In this document: piece by piece, positions 10,065-19,539 of the stretch
How positions within the stretch are numbered: position 1 is the stretch's first letter
How the letters are laid out: each line of letters opens with the position of its first letter
The notes under the pieces: model-generated
The model's input: only the letters and a program-made list of their open reading frames with translations
What the model was told of the DNA's origin: nothing
Database searches by the model: none
From: Codonopsis lanceolata
Lineage: Eukaryota > Streptophyta > Magnoliopsida > Asterales > Campanulaceae
Direction: 5' to 3'
Length of the DNA stretch: 64,000 bases
NCBI GenBank assembly: GCA_013146195.2
Contig: CM028381.1
Location: 56,913,546 to 56,977,545, forward strand
Made by a program: the position numbers and the translations under genes

Positions 10065-10772
10065 TTAGGAAGAGGCAGCTTCAGCTTCTTCTTCCGGTAC
10101 ATCAGCAGGAGCAGGAACAGGTGCAGGTGCAACACTTGGATTATTTTCTCCCCCTATTTGTTTAGAATGTAGGCTCAGCCAGGCAGTGTATTGAGCCTCA
10201 AAGTTATGAAGGATAGCAATCTGAGACCTGACTTGGACAAGATGGCCCTAAATGAAGGACAAAGAGATAGGAGCAGATGGTCCAAGAGAAATCAGGGCAG
10301 GAGCTGATGATGGACCAAATGTAGCTACATTGGCAGCTACATTGCCCATGGCTGGAGCAGGTGGAGCAGCAACAGACTGAGAAGCAGAGGCAGGAGCATC
10401 TGGTGCAGGCATGGCTGATGAAGTACTAGGAGTAGAGGGATAAGGATAGACTAAAGGCAGGTTGATCAGTCTATCTCCCTTTAATATAGCTTGATAGAGA
10501 TATGCAGAGGGTCAAGAATGGGGGTGAGTCTATCACCATCAGTAGGAGCAAAGACTTGGGCAACCAGCACTTTGTAAATAAGAGAATGAAATATGAGAGC
10601 CCTTTTATCCCCCTCTGACTCTGCTAGGGATACAATCTTTCTAAACACAAAATCTCCAAAAATCAAATGGTAAACCAAGACCAATATGATATAAGAGTCT
10701 AGCATGGTCTTCAATAAGGGCATTGGAATTTGTAGTAGGGGCCCAATTTGCACAACAAATTTTGTGCATAAC
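10065..10772 (-). pseudogene. Plant transposon protein (Transposase_32-like) remnant
   Basis: On the minus strand a conceptual product runs from about 10,772 to a TAA stop at 10,065-10,067. Its first part (NWAPTTNSNAL, then ARLLYHIGLGLPFDF, then LIFHSLIYKVLVAQ) resembles the putative plant transposon protein family (Transposase_32), found in extra ORFs of plant LTR elements. The C-terminal part is Ala/Pro/Glu-rich and ends EEEAEAASS. An in-frame TAG at about 10,244 and reading-frame changes make it a pseudogene. It lies just upstream, on the same strand, of the polypurine tract and LTR at 8931-9758. The position matches an extra ORF between pol and 3' LTR. Its 5' side is lost at the junction with module Y3. 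Confidence 0.5.
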
Positions 10773-11330
10773 AACATTCGGCCTCCACCAACGCTTTAGG
10801 TGATTTTTTCCCGCAACGCTAGTACCGCTACTATCCATCTGCATGAGGGCAGTGATTTGCGCATTCTTCTCTTGTATAACTTGTTCACGCTGATCTAGAT
10901 GAGCTTGTAAAGACTCGACGAGTGCCACTTGTTGACTATCGTTTGGTAGATGATGTGATCGTGGTGTCGACAGGGAAGCCTCAGAAGATGTCATGTTAGA
11001 CTGTTATAAAAAAAAAAAAAACAAGTCAAAATCCGATATCATGATCGTATTTCCGAGTCTATGACCATTATGGATATTAGTTAAATATGTATGTAAAACA
11101 AAAAAATAAAGTAAGAAAATAACGTAATTTACACTAAATCTCCAATAATTTGTCTCGTAATGCTACCGCCACCGCCGCTATCCAATGGATCATGATCATC
11201 ATTTGGAACAACATTGTTTCTACGACGTGGATCAAATGTTGACATCTTAAACAAGTATGGAACAATACTGTCTATACGACGTGGATCGAATGTTGAACTA
11301 CGGTTAAATAGAATCGCAACATACAAATAT
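10773..11330 (-). pseudogene. Module Y copy 3, inverted
   Basis: On the minus strand it has the same structure as Y2: a first exon-like part with DSGGGGSITRQIIGD (11,129-11,326), the AT-rich spacer, and an exon with SSEASLSTPRSHHLP. The coiled coil (VESLQAHLDQREQVIQEKNA) and a KNHLKRWW tail follow. About 10,773 the match to Y2 stops and the reading frame continues into the Transposase_32-like remnant, giving a chimeric ORF at 10,641-10,994. The short DPRRR exon block occurs twice here (near 11,230 and 11,290). Confidence 0.5.
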
Positions 11331-11399
11331 GAAATCGAGGGGGCTGTTTATAAAAATTAAAATTTACATCATTTACAATATTAAAAAGAAAAGTATAAT

Positions 11400-11470
11400 G
11401 CATAAGCCATGAGGAATTGAATCATGGATCTCTCACTCTCTATCAAATAAATTAACCATTGGGTCACCTA
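11400..11470 (-). repeat. tRNA-like promoter (SINE head?) upstream of Y3
   Basis: On the minus strand CAATGGTTAATTT (A-box-like) is followed by TGATTCAATTCC (B-box-like), in the same relative place upstream of module Y as the pair at 2655-2720. No tRNA cloverleaf is apparent. Confidence 0.4.
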
Positions 11471-11496
11471 TTCCAAAATAGAAATATGAATACATT

Positions 11497-11502
<6 letters not shown>

Positions 11503-11552
<50 letters not shown>
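11503..11552. repeat. (TA)n microsatellite
   Basis: About 25 TA units. It lies beside another A-box-like motif on the minus strand (GGTGGTTAAGACATTTG at about 11,585). Confidence 0.95.
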
Positions 11553-11558
<6 letters not shown>

Positions 11559-11649
11559 CAAATAACCAGTTCTAGCAAATGTCTTAACCACCGGGTAAGA
11601 GAAATCAATTGTGTATCTTTTTCAAATGTTATATTATATATACTAAATA

Positions 11650-11904
11650 CTCCCTCCATTTTCAAATAATCGTCTAACTCGACTCTGCACATCGTTTAAA
11701 AAATTTAATTTACTATATTATAAATATTAGTGTAATGTGTGGCTTCTTTTAAAGCTTTAAACATGTGGTCATAAATAAAATAGGTAGAAATAGTAATGAT
11801 AAAATGATAAAAGTGTTTTTCTAAAAGAATTTTTTTGAAAAAAAACAATTATTTTGGAATTGAGCAAAAAGAAAAGCATGATAGTTATTTACAAATGGAG
11901 GAAC
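11650..11904. mobile_element. MITE, family 1 (copy c)
   Basis: The left end CTCCCTCCATTTTCAAATAA and the right end, reverse-complemented (GTTCCTCCATTTGTAAATAA), form an inverted repeat. A TA precedes the left end and follows the right end. The interior matches copy a (2016-2258). Confidence 0.7.
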
Positions 11905-12353
11905 TATAAGGTAGTACCCAAAAATTCTGGAACCTCCAAAATGGGGGCCCATACCTGTGGTCGGCCCTGCTCTAATCATCATCAGATCTCTTATCCATGT
12001 TTTGCCCTAATTATAAATAATTATCATCATCATTTTGAACAATACTGTCATTTTTTAAAACCAACACGTTAACAAATTGATGTATTTACAATGTATCCAA
12101 AAAGGGGAAACTCTCCCCCCGAGAGCCCCCATACCTCAGTGCTATGAGAATGTGAGAGGGAAAATCATGGTGACTCAGCGATTAAGTAGCTAGGAGGATC
12201 CGTGCCTAGTACCTACAATGAAACCCCTCACACTGCGGTTGCTAGAACTTGATCTTTGGTCATGTATTTACAATGAATTGAGGAGGCATGGACCGCTTAC
12301 TATCGATTTTTGTAATCCATTAAATATGTTTAATCAATTTCACTTATAACAAC
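11905..12353. other. No gene seen
   Basis: Non-coding spacer. A weak tRNA-like stretch (GACTCAGCGATTAAGTAG near 12,172) lacks a matching B box. Confidence 0.4.
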
Positions 12354-12356
12354 TTA

Positions 12357-12722
12357 GAGCATCCTCAATGTTAAAATTTATATCAACTTCTTATACAACT
12401 TCTTAACTGGGTCCCACTACCACCTACATATTTTTCTCTTCTTACACACTTAAAAATAAATCTTCCCATTGTATATTATTCTTACACAACTTCTTACACA
12501 AAAAATATTAAATTTAACACCAACCCAAATAAAATAAAAATCTCTTCCCCCCCCCCCCAACCCCCACACACAACCGCCGACAGCCCCTGCACAACTCCCT
12601 TCTTTTGCAGGTTCCTATATAAGAAGCAAATTCTCTCTCCCTTTCCTAGGTGGCGCCTAATGGCCACTTTGCACACAATTTAAGGCACTAAGAAGTGGTT
12701 AAAAACCGCAATGGTGATGCTC
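12357..12722. mobile_element. Tourist/PIF-like MITE with TTA target duplication
   Basis: Ends GAGCATCCTCAATG and CATTGCGGTTTTTA-side CAATGGTGATGCTC are inverted repeats. Both sides are flanked by TTA (12,354-12,356 and 12,723-12,725), the 3-bp target duplication of PIF/Harbinger-related elements. The interior carries repeated CTTCTTA...AACTTCTTA blocks and a C-rich run at 12,548-12,558. Length 366 bp. Confidence 0.7.
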
Positions 12723-12785
12723 TTATAACATATATAAAAATAATACAACTAAGGAATTTGTCTACCCAAATTTTAGAAAATATTT

Positions 12786-12892
12786 GCTCCTTCTATTTTC
12801 AAATTATCGTTTTGTCATCCGTTCTAAAATAATTGTTATCTTTCAAAACTTTCTCTTTAAAAAAAACACTTTTAGCACTTTATCTTTACTTT
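12786..12892. mobile_element. MITE, family 1 (copy d, truncated)
   Basis: GCTCCTTCTATTTTCAAATT and the following TTTCAAAACTTTCTC, then CACTTTATCTTTACTTTT match family 1. The copy stops abruptly where the LTR begins at 12,893, so the retrotransposon probably inserted into it. Confidence 0.55.
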
Positions 12893-13683
12893 TGATGTGG
12901 CAAAAGCTTAGCTTGGGCCGTCCTTGAGTTGGGTAGGATATCTGGGCTTTGGATCGTCTCCCTCGAGCCTGTTAAGATCACAAACAAACCTGAGTGGAAG
13001 TGCAAGGCAAGGCCTCGCGAAACCCCTCCGGCGTGAGAGTAAGTCTCGAGCGTGATTGTCAAGGAATAAATTGACAGAGTAACGAGGCTCAAGAGAGTGT
13101 GTGTGTACCTTGTTAAGGATTATGAAGATGTATTTATAGGCCTCGGTGGTGTTTGAATCCGTCTAGGATTCAGTTTCCATAACTGCCGAGTCAATCAAGG
13201 AGAGAATCCCTTGATTTTAGGCGCGGCGGCTAACCGCGTAGATATAGGAGTAGATAAGGCAAGTGTTCTGCCTAAACATGGAAACCTTTGACTTGTCTTG
13301 GAGAGCAAGCTGCCGGTGTTCCCTGTTTGATGTGTGTCCGGGCGAGCAGGGCTCTGCCCGGCTATTCTACTTATATTGCTCTTTGAGCTTTTTGCAGGTC
13401 CGAAGAACGGCCCTTGGTCGGGAAGGCAAGGCCAATGCTCGACCAGGTTTGGACAAGATGAGTCTGATTCCTTTGCTAAGCACGTACGATGCCCGGGCAT
13501 GGCCTCTGGTCGGACAGGCAAGGCCTTTACCCGCTCAGGTTTGAATGAAGGTTACGCTGCTCGGTGCTCGCCAATTCTATCATTTTGCTCGCTGGGCTGT
13601 GGGCCCCATATGCATTGTGCTCGTGATTGGCACGTGATGTTGGCTCGTGCATTGCTCGTGACCGGTTTGGGCCGGGTATATCA
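12893..13683 (-). repeat. 3' LTR of Tat-type element 1
   Basis: The edges on the plus strand are TGATGTGGCA...GGTATATCA. It is organised like the 619-bp LTR of Tat-2, with a shared CCTCCGGCGT block and a shared GTTTGGGCCGGG-type right end. It is followed by a conserved (minus-strand) purine-rich GGAGCTAGGGGCCAC at 13,684-13,700. On the minus strand a TATAAATA box lies at 13,131-13,138. The sequence is much more GC-rich than its surroundings, which generates many overlapping spurious ORFs. No second LTR is visible. Confidence 0.65.
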
Positions 13684-13989
13684 GTGGCCCCTAGCTCCTT
13701 GCCTGGCGGGCATTTATGCTCGGAGCGGGGAGCATTTAGATCGAGTGCTCGTGCGAGCTTAAACACTTGTGAATTTTCAGAAATACTTGAGGCGTGCCCA
13801 GGAAGCTTTTTATCAAGGGCATGCCAGGCGCGTGGGCGGAGAAAGCGCGTGAGCCGTCAGAAGTTGGGATGATTGGATGGGGCACGAAGCACGAAGGGCC
13901 GCATTTAATGCCCTGTGATGATGGGCCGCCAAGTCTGAGTGCCTTTTCGGGTTCCGAGCTTTCCCCCCAAAGCAATTCGGAGACCGGCC

Positions 13990-13997
13990 TATAAAAG
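13990..13997 (+). promoter_or_regulatory. TATA box of antisense gene, Tat-1
   Basis: TATAAAAG lies about 305 bases inside the LTR boundary and faces away from the LTR, towards the antisense ORF. The equivalent box in Tat-2 is at 28,104-28,111, again about 310 bases from its LTR. Confidence 0.6.
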
Positions 13998-14203
13998 GCA
14001 ACCCCCTCTTCCCTTTTTCCTCTTTTATCTCCTTCGAGTTTTTAGAGAGAGAAAATTCTGAAAAGCTCCAGCGCCGTTGCCGCTATATTTTACCCCAGAT
14101 TCCGGTGAAGTTTCCGTTCATCCCTCGGCGTTTGCAGTACTCTCACCAGCCCAGATTGTCTTCCTTGAATTCTCAGTGGAGGCCCATTGTTCCAGAAATA
14201 ACG

Positions 14204-16582
14204 GTAAGCTCTGGGCTCTTCTCTAATTATGCTTTTAATTTTTCTAGCTCTTCAAAGGTCTTTGCTTTTCTCTCCTTCATCTTTACACGGCTCTGTTAGG
14301 GTTTAAGAGGGTAGGACCGCCCTTAGGTAGAGATCGAGGAATAGAGCCCACATCCCTGCTCGCTTGCCGGGCAGAACTTCACGTGTTGACTTAGACTTAG
14401 GATTTTCCCTTTTCTTTGCTAGTTGCTTGGGCAGTTCTCTGATAGTCACCTTCCTCGATCTCTTTGTAGATGTCTGACGCGTCTAAGAATGACCGCGAGG
14501 CTTTCAGCTATGGCGGGAAGAATGACTCGCTAAGCAGCGAGAAGTCTCCCTCGATTAGCGTCGAGTGCGATGAGGGAGCCAGATCCGTGGCCGGACCAAC
14601 GGTTCGAAGGCGTGCGGTGGATCTCGTGGTTGACATAGTTGATTCCTCTAGCGAAGAAGACTCGGGCGAGAAGAGTGTGACCGGTGGTTTTGCTGTCGGG
14701 CAAGGCCTCGACCAGCAAGCGGCCCTGGTTGGAGATCTGGCTGGCCTAGTGAGGACTGAGCGAGCAGAGGTGGCCAGAGGGACCTCAGAGGCTGATGAGG
14801 TGGATGACATGCCGCTTGCTCGGCGTTTCAAGAAAACTGGCCGCTCCCAAGTGGAAGCCATTCCTGAGGGGGAGACGGATGACCAGGACAACATCCCTAT
14901 TGCTCGATGCTTCACTGTGGTGGGTGGTTCCCCAGTGGCCATTCCCATTGACGAAGTAGCCGGGGATGAGGAAGTGGAGGAAGAGCCCGAGTGGTTTGTA
15001 AATGCGGACGAGAGCCAGTATGCTGCTCACTGGGCCTCCTTGGACACAGCGGACAAAGTCACTGCTTGGCTTACGTCCCTAGGTATTGACCCCGCGTATT
15101 ATCGGGCTAGCAAAATGGACGTGCCCGCCGGAGTTCAGCTTTCCCGCGAGCAGGGGAATGAGCTCCTATTTTTTGCCGACTTCTTCAGAGTTGGGTTACG
15201 CCTCCCACTAGAACCTTTCCTGGTAGACTTCTTGCACGAGACCAAAGCTGTGTCGTGCGACCTGATGCTGAACACAATTCGTGACATCATTGCCTTCACA
15301 GTGGCGAGCAGACTGTTAGGATTCGATCCGGACATGTATCTGCTCCGGAAGCTATTCATCTTTGCTCCGAGCACAGGCGGAAGGATAGGAGTGAGGGCCA
15401 ACTCCAATTTTTTGAGGCTGCTGTCGGAGGTTCCTTGGAAGGTAGATTCCTGGGATAGGAGGGTTTTGTTCATCGAATCTCGGGTTGGCTAGCCGTTCGC
15501 ACCTACGACCACCAATGAGATTAAAATTCCCAAGGCCTCCAAGCAAGATTTCAGCTCGGGGGAGATTGCCTGACTGAGGGCGTTGAAGGATGCTGTGGGG
15601 ATGATCGAGGAGAATGAGAAGCGCGTTGGCCAGCAATTCTTGCTCGACTGGAAATAGTTGGTTTGTAATCCTCGCTACCTTTGCCTGGCCGGGGTAATGC
15701 GGGCAGAAGTCCCTGATGTGGAGCCCCTTCTCATCCATGTGCCCGAGAGACCCCATCCGTATTGGGATGACTGTCACGGACGAATGTTCAAGCACGAGTG
15801 CGTTGAATGTCAACGGCTGGGCCCGGGCGGAGATTGTCGACCAGTCTATGAAGATGAGGATGGTCGATTTTAAAATCATACCGCTGCTCTTATTATAATT
15901 ATCTGTTGCTCACATGAGTAGTACTGACTGTTTTGAATTTTCTTATCTCAGGGATGAAGAACATGGCCGTGCTGAGGTTGAGGAAGCTGCAAGCCAACCA
16001 GCGGGCAGCCAATCTGAAGGTTAATGAGCCTGTGGAGCTGCCAAGGTGCCCTTCAGTCCTCTTGCTAAGAAAGCCCCGGGCTTGGGCAAGGCCACAAGCC
16101 CGGTCAAGAGAACGCCGGTACCCAAAGTCATCATCCCTCCTCGCAAAGGGACTCCTCCCAAGGAAGCCGTGGTGGTCATTGACGATGTAGTCGGGCAATC
16201 AGGTGCCAACATCCCTGTGGTGCCCCGTGCCAAAGACAAAGGGAAAAGGAAGAAAAGCCGCTCTCCTCCTCCTGCTCGGGATGTCCGCCGCCGAGGCTCG
16301 AGCCCCGACCCTATTCCTTCTGCCCCCATCCAGGCCGGGCCTGCAACTTGGAGGCAGGCTGGTTTCAAGATGCCCTCCACTACTAGCGCAGCTCGGGCTC
16401 TGGTGAAGGAAATTTCTGGGGATGCCCCATTACTGGGGGGCATCGATCTTTATGCCCGCGGGAGCCCGGGTGGCCTGGTAGGCAAAGGCGTGATAGAGAG
16501 GGCTTTGCACGATGATCTTGCCCGCGATCGTGATACGGCCGGCCATGTCTTAGTTGGAAACGTAGGGCTCTGTTTGAGCGAG
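14204..16582 (+). pseudogene. Antisense extra gene of Tat-type element 1 (spliced, decayed)
   Basis: A gene antisense to the element's pol direction. A 5'-UTR intron (donor ACG|GTAAGC at 14,204, acceptor TTTGTAG at 14,469) ends exactly before the ATG at 14,470. The product is acidic at the N-terminus. From about residue 170 it carries a domain with motifs W-SLGIDPAYYRA, FFRVGLRLPLEPFLVDFL and SRLLGFDPDM, as in plant proteins catalogued as putative gypsy type transposon. The frame continues past nonsense codons at 15,490, near 15,571 and near 15,655 to a Cys cluster (CHGR...ECVECQRLG...CRP), then TAA at 15,871. An intron ends TCTCAG at 15,951. The next, basic Pro-rich exon ends GAG|GTAAGG at 16,582. 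The rest is lost where an Ogre-like LTR begins at 16,648. A one-base shift occurs near 16,035. Confidence 0.7.
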
Positions 16583-17135
16583 GTAAGGCTCTTGACTGGA
16601 ATTTGCCTTTCCTTTCTTTACTTGTTTCATGCTTCTGACGACCTATCTGTAGACACCCCAATTTCGTACCCCTGGTATGTGACATGACAAAAAATATCAA
16701 GACATGTTAAAACATTAACAAATGTCAAGTTACAGGGTCAAAAGTGCAAAAGGACAAAGCAGGATGCGCAAAAGGACAAATTGCAGGGACCTAAGTGTTC
16801 AAAATGACCAAGGTTTGAAAATTGGGCACAACTCCCATAAAAAATGGGCATGGCGCCCAAATTGGAAGAGGGTGGCGCCCAAAATTGCTCCCATGCACTG
16901 TTCATGCAATGTTTTGCCGCAAAACACAATTTTTCCAATGCAGGGTACAATCATTTGAAGCACAAAAAAAGAAATGGGCGTGGCTCCCCACAAATTTGGG
17001 CATGGCGCCCAATTCTCCTCTTCAGCCACTATTCACCCAAATAGTTGCCGCAAAGCACAATTCATCCAGCGCGGTGTACAATCAAAATGAGCGCGATGAA
17101 GGAATTTTAATTCCCGCGATGTCCCTGATTCAGCC

Positions 17136-17144
17136 TATAAATAG
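17136..17144 (+). promoter_or_regulatory. LTR TATA box (Ogre-like)
   Basis: TATAAATAG is followed within 60 bases by GC-richer leader sequence. It is the likely start region of the element's transcript. Confidence 0.5.
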
Positions 17145-18169
17145 AGGCTCCCAGCTTCTCGCAAACAGACTCCTTCATTCATCAAGCTTCTCGCGTTAAC
17201 GTTACGCTGGAGAATTAGAGAGCGGTGCGAGATAGTGAGAGATCACCTCCAAAGCCTCGAAACCCTGCCAAACTTCCTCCAAACACAAAACCAACCGATA
17301 GAAGTGTACCTTAGCCCCCCAGCTAGGTATCCACCTTTTTTCCCCGGTCCAAAAATCGTGGAAAGAGCAGTTGCTCTGCCCGATTTCAGCCTATTTCCAG
17401 TCAAACAAACAACCAGACACAAACAGTTACCCCGCCCGATCCGAGGCGAAAAGTAACTTTCGAGCGATTCTGTTGCCCAAATTCACACAACACACAACTT
17501 CAAAAAAAAAAAAAGACTCTCTCTCCCCGAGGGACAGAGCGAGCACACCCCTACGCGATCTGTAAGTTTTTATTTTTAAAGTCTTTCATTTATTTGTATA
17601 AGTATAATTTCCAGTCCGGCCCAATGTAGCCATATGAGCAGTTGTGCTGCCCGGATTTAATTAGGAAATAGTACTAAATGTAGCCGTTATTATGGCAAAA
17701 TGTTTTTAGATAGGTTTGTAATTATTTACTTTGTTTACTCAATAAACTCTTTATTTGTAAATGTATTATTTTCAGTCCGGTTCAATATCAATATATAAGC
17801 AGTTATGCTGCCCGGATTTATTTAGGAAATAATACTAAATGTAGTCGTTACTATAGCCAAACATTTCCAAGTATATTTGTAATTGTTTGTAAAAGAGTCT
17901 GTTGCAAGTCCGTAAATAATATAGATGTTACGGATGTATTTGTAGGCATTTAATGCTTTATTTACCTGTTTAATAAATATAACAAAAAGCATACTTTAGC
18001 CAAAAACCGTTTTGAGACCGAAAGGCGAGTTGGGTGCCTAGCACCTTGAACTCGTAACATAGCCTCCGAACCCGTTTTCTATCTACGGTTTTCTTTTACG
18101 GTTTTGCTTTATTTTTGCCTTAAAATAAAGATGGCGACTCTAAAAACATTTTGGATCCAGTGGGGCCTC

Positions 18170-18490
18170 GCAACATCTTTCTTTGCACTTTCACGTTCTC
18201 CCCTAAACAAGGGAGAATGGGAATGGAAAGGTGATGTATTCCTATGTCCTGGTATCCCTTAAACAAGGGATAACTTGACGTAGAAAACCCAAAGCACCCA
18301 TAGCGATCCGAGATGAGCCATAAGGCTATTTTTATAAAATCCATAGTGGGGGTGCTGCAACATCTTTCTTTGCACTTTCACGTTCTCCCCTAAACAAGGG
18401 AGAATGGAGAATGGAAAGGTGATGTCTTCCTATGTTCTGGTATCCCCTAAAGAAGGGATAACTTGACGTAGAAAACTCAAAGCTCCCATA
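18170..18490 (+). repeat. 187-bp tandem duplication with CTCCCCTAAACAAGGGAG hairpins
   Basis: GCAACATCTTTCTTTGC begins at 18,170 and again at 18,357, and the following approx. 130 bases match closely. Each unit carries the inverted repeat CTCCC-CTAAACAA-GGGAG, and a third copy of the hairpin lies at about 18,571. A shorter version (ATCCCTTAAACAAGGGAT) occurs in the same units. Confidence 0.75.
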
Positions 18491-18690
18491 TTGGATCAAA
18501 AATCCACTAAAGGCAACCGAGGCGCATTCAACGCGCTATTCGACAACACTCCTCCCGCACTTTTGATTTCGATCTCCCCTAAACAAGGGAGGCTGGAACG
18601 GGAGCAGTGGATGTCACCGCATCCGCACGGACGCGCACCCCTATCCAAGGGCGCGCGGGGCGCGGGAGCACGTTTCCCGGGAACCCACGA

Positions 18691-18706
18691 TGGCGACTTC
18701 TGGGGA
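18691..18706 (+). promoter_or_regulatory. Primer binding site (Ogre-like)
   Basis: TGGCGACTTCTGGGGA starts with TGG as tRNA-complementary primer sites do, and resembles the site of Ogre-type elements (reported as tRNA-Arg). The exact tRNA is an inference. Confidence 0.5.
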
Positions 18707-18898
18707 GATCGTTTTTATTTTAATGAATAAAAATGGAGGGCTAGACTCATTAACCAAAACTTTTTTTCTTTTGTTTCGGCTAAAGTATGCTTGTTATATT
18801 AATTTAAAAGCAGTCTAATATTGCGTTCTGTAACATCCGTGTCTATATTTGTGGATATGATATCTTGTGTCTATACTTGAAAATATTCGTATTTTATG

Positions 18899-18955
<57 letters not shown>

Positions 18956-19539
18956 ATGTGCAATACTATCCGGGCAGCACAACAAAAGGGCCGGGGCTTT
19001 TATTCAAAAAAAAAAATTCTTTTCCGGCCTTATATTATCATTTTCTGCTTTATTTCCATTTTGCAATACATATATGCATGCATTCATTCTGTCATTTTAT
19101 TTTGGGGATTAGGACCCTTTTCAAAAAAAATAGACTCTCCGCTTTTCTTTCTATTTCTTGATGGTATGCTTGCTTGCTTGCGCTTAAGCTAAAAAGCCGA
19201 GAAAATCCATACATAACAGCAAGACAGGCTATATCTGTTTTATTTTCTATTTCCATATCTGAAAAAAAAAAAACTCTTTTTTACTTTTTAGATACCGCAC
19301 ACACGCGCACATGTATATAAATATATTCCGAACTGCTACCCTACACCATGACCAGCCTACCCCCTGCATAAACCAACGTTAGATTGCATATAGATTTTCA
19401 GGACACTTTAAAGACCGACCGGTTTTTGCATTTTAAATTGTGGGTCAGCCCCAATCAAAAAAAAATCTGTGCAAGTCAAAAAAAAAAGTGCAAGTAAAAA
19501 AAAAAATAATAATAATACACTGGGGCTGACTTATTATTT
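18707..19539. other. Untranslated internal region of the Ogre-like element
   Basis: It contains a (TA)n run at 18,902-18,952 and several poly-A stretches (for example 19,261-19,273 and 19,470-19,506). No coding sequence is recognised. Confidence 0.5.

Larger units (their letters stand above)
16648..18687 (+). repeat. 5' LTR of an Ogre-like Ty3/gypsy element
   Basis: It starts TGTAGACACCCCAATTT, a characteristic LTR start of Ogre-like elements of the Tat lineage, and interrupts the Tat-1 antisense gene. The proposed right edge (CCCA at 18,687) lies three bases before a primer-binding-like TGGCGACTTCTGGGGA. Inside are a TATA box (17,136), a roughly 130-bp imperfect duplication with TGGCGCCC motifs (16,842-17,100) and a 187-bp duplication (18,170-18,490). 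An alternative right edge near 18,130, where another TGGCGACTCT occurs, cannot be excluded. There is no second LTR before gap 1. Confidence 0.6.

Noticed and set aside
13195..14001. Cluster of overlapping ORFs on both strands (up to 142 codons)
   Set aside because: They lie in and just beyond the GC-rich Tat-1 LTR, occur in many frames at once and have no domain; GC-rich DNA has few stops.
14508..14948. 146-codon minus-strand ORF
   Set aside because: Shadow of the plus-strand antisense-gene exon, which has conserved domain motifs and splice sites; the minus frame has none.
18865..19192. Three overlapping plus-strand ORFs with Ile-Tyr repeats
   Set aside because: Translation of the (TA)n run at 18,902-18,952.
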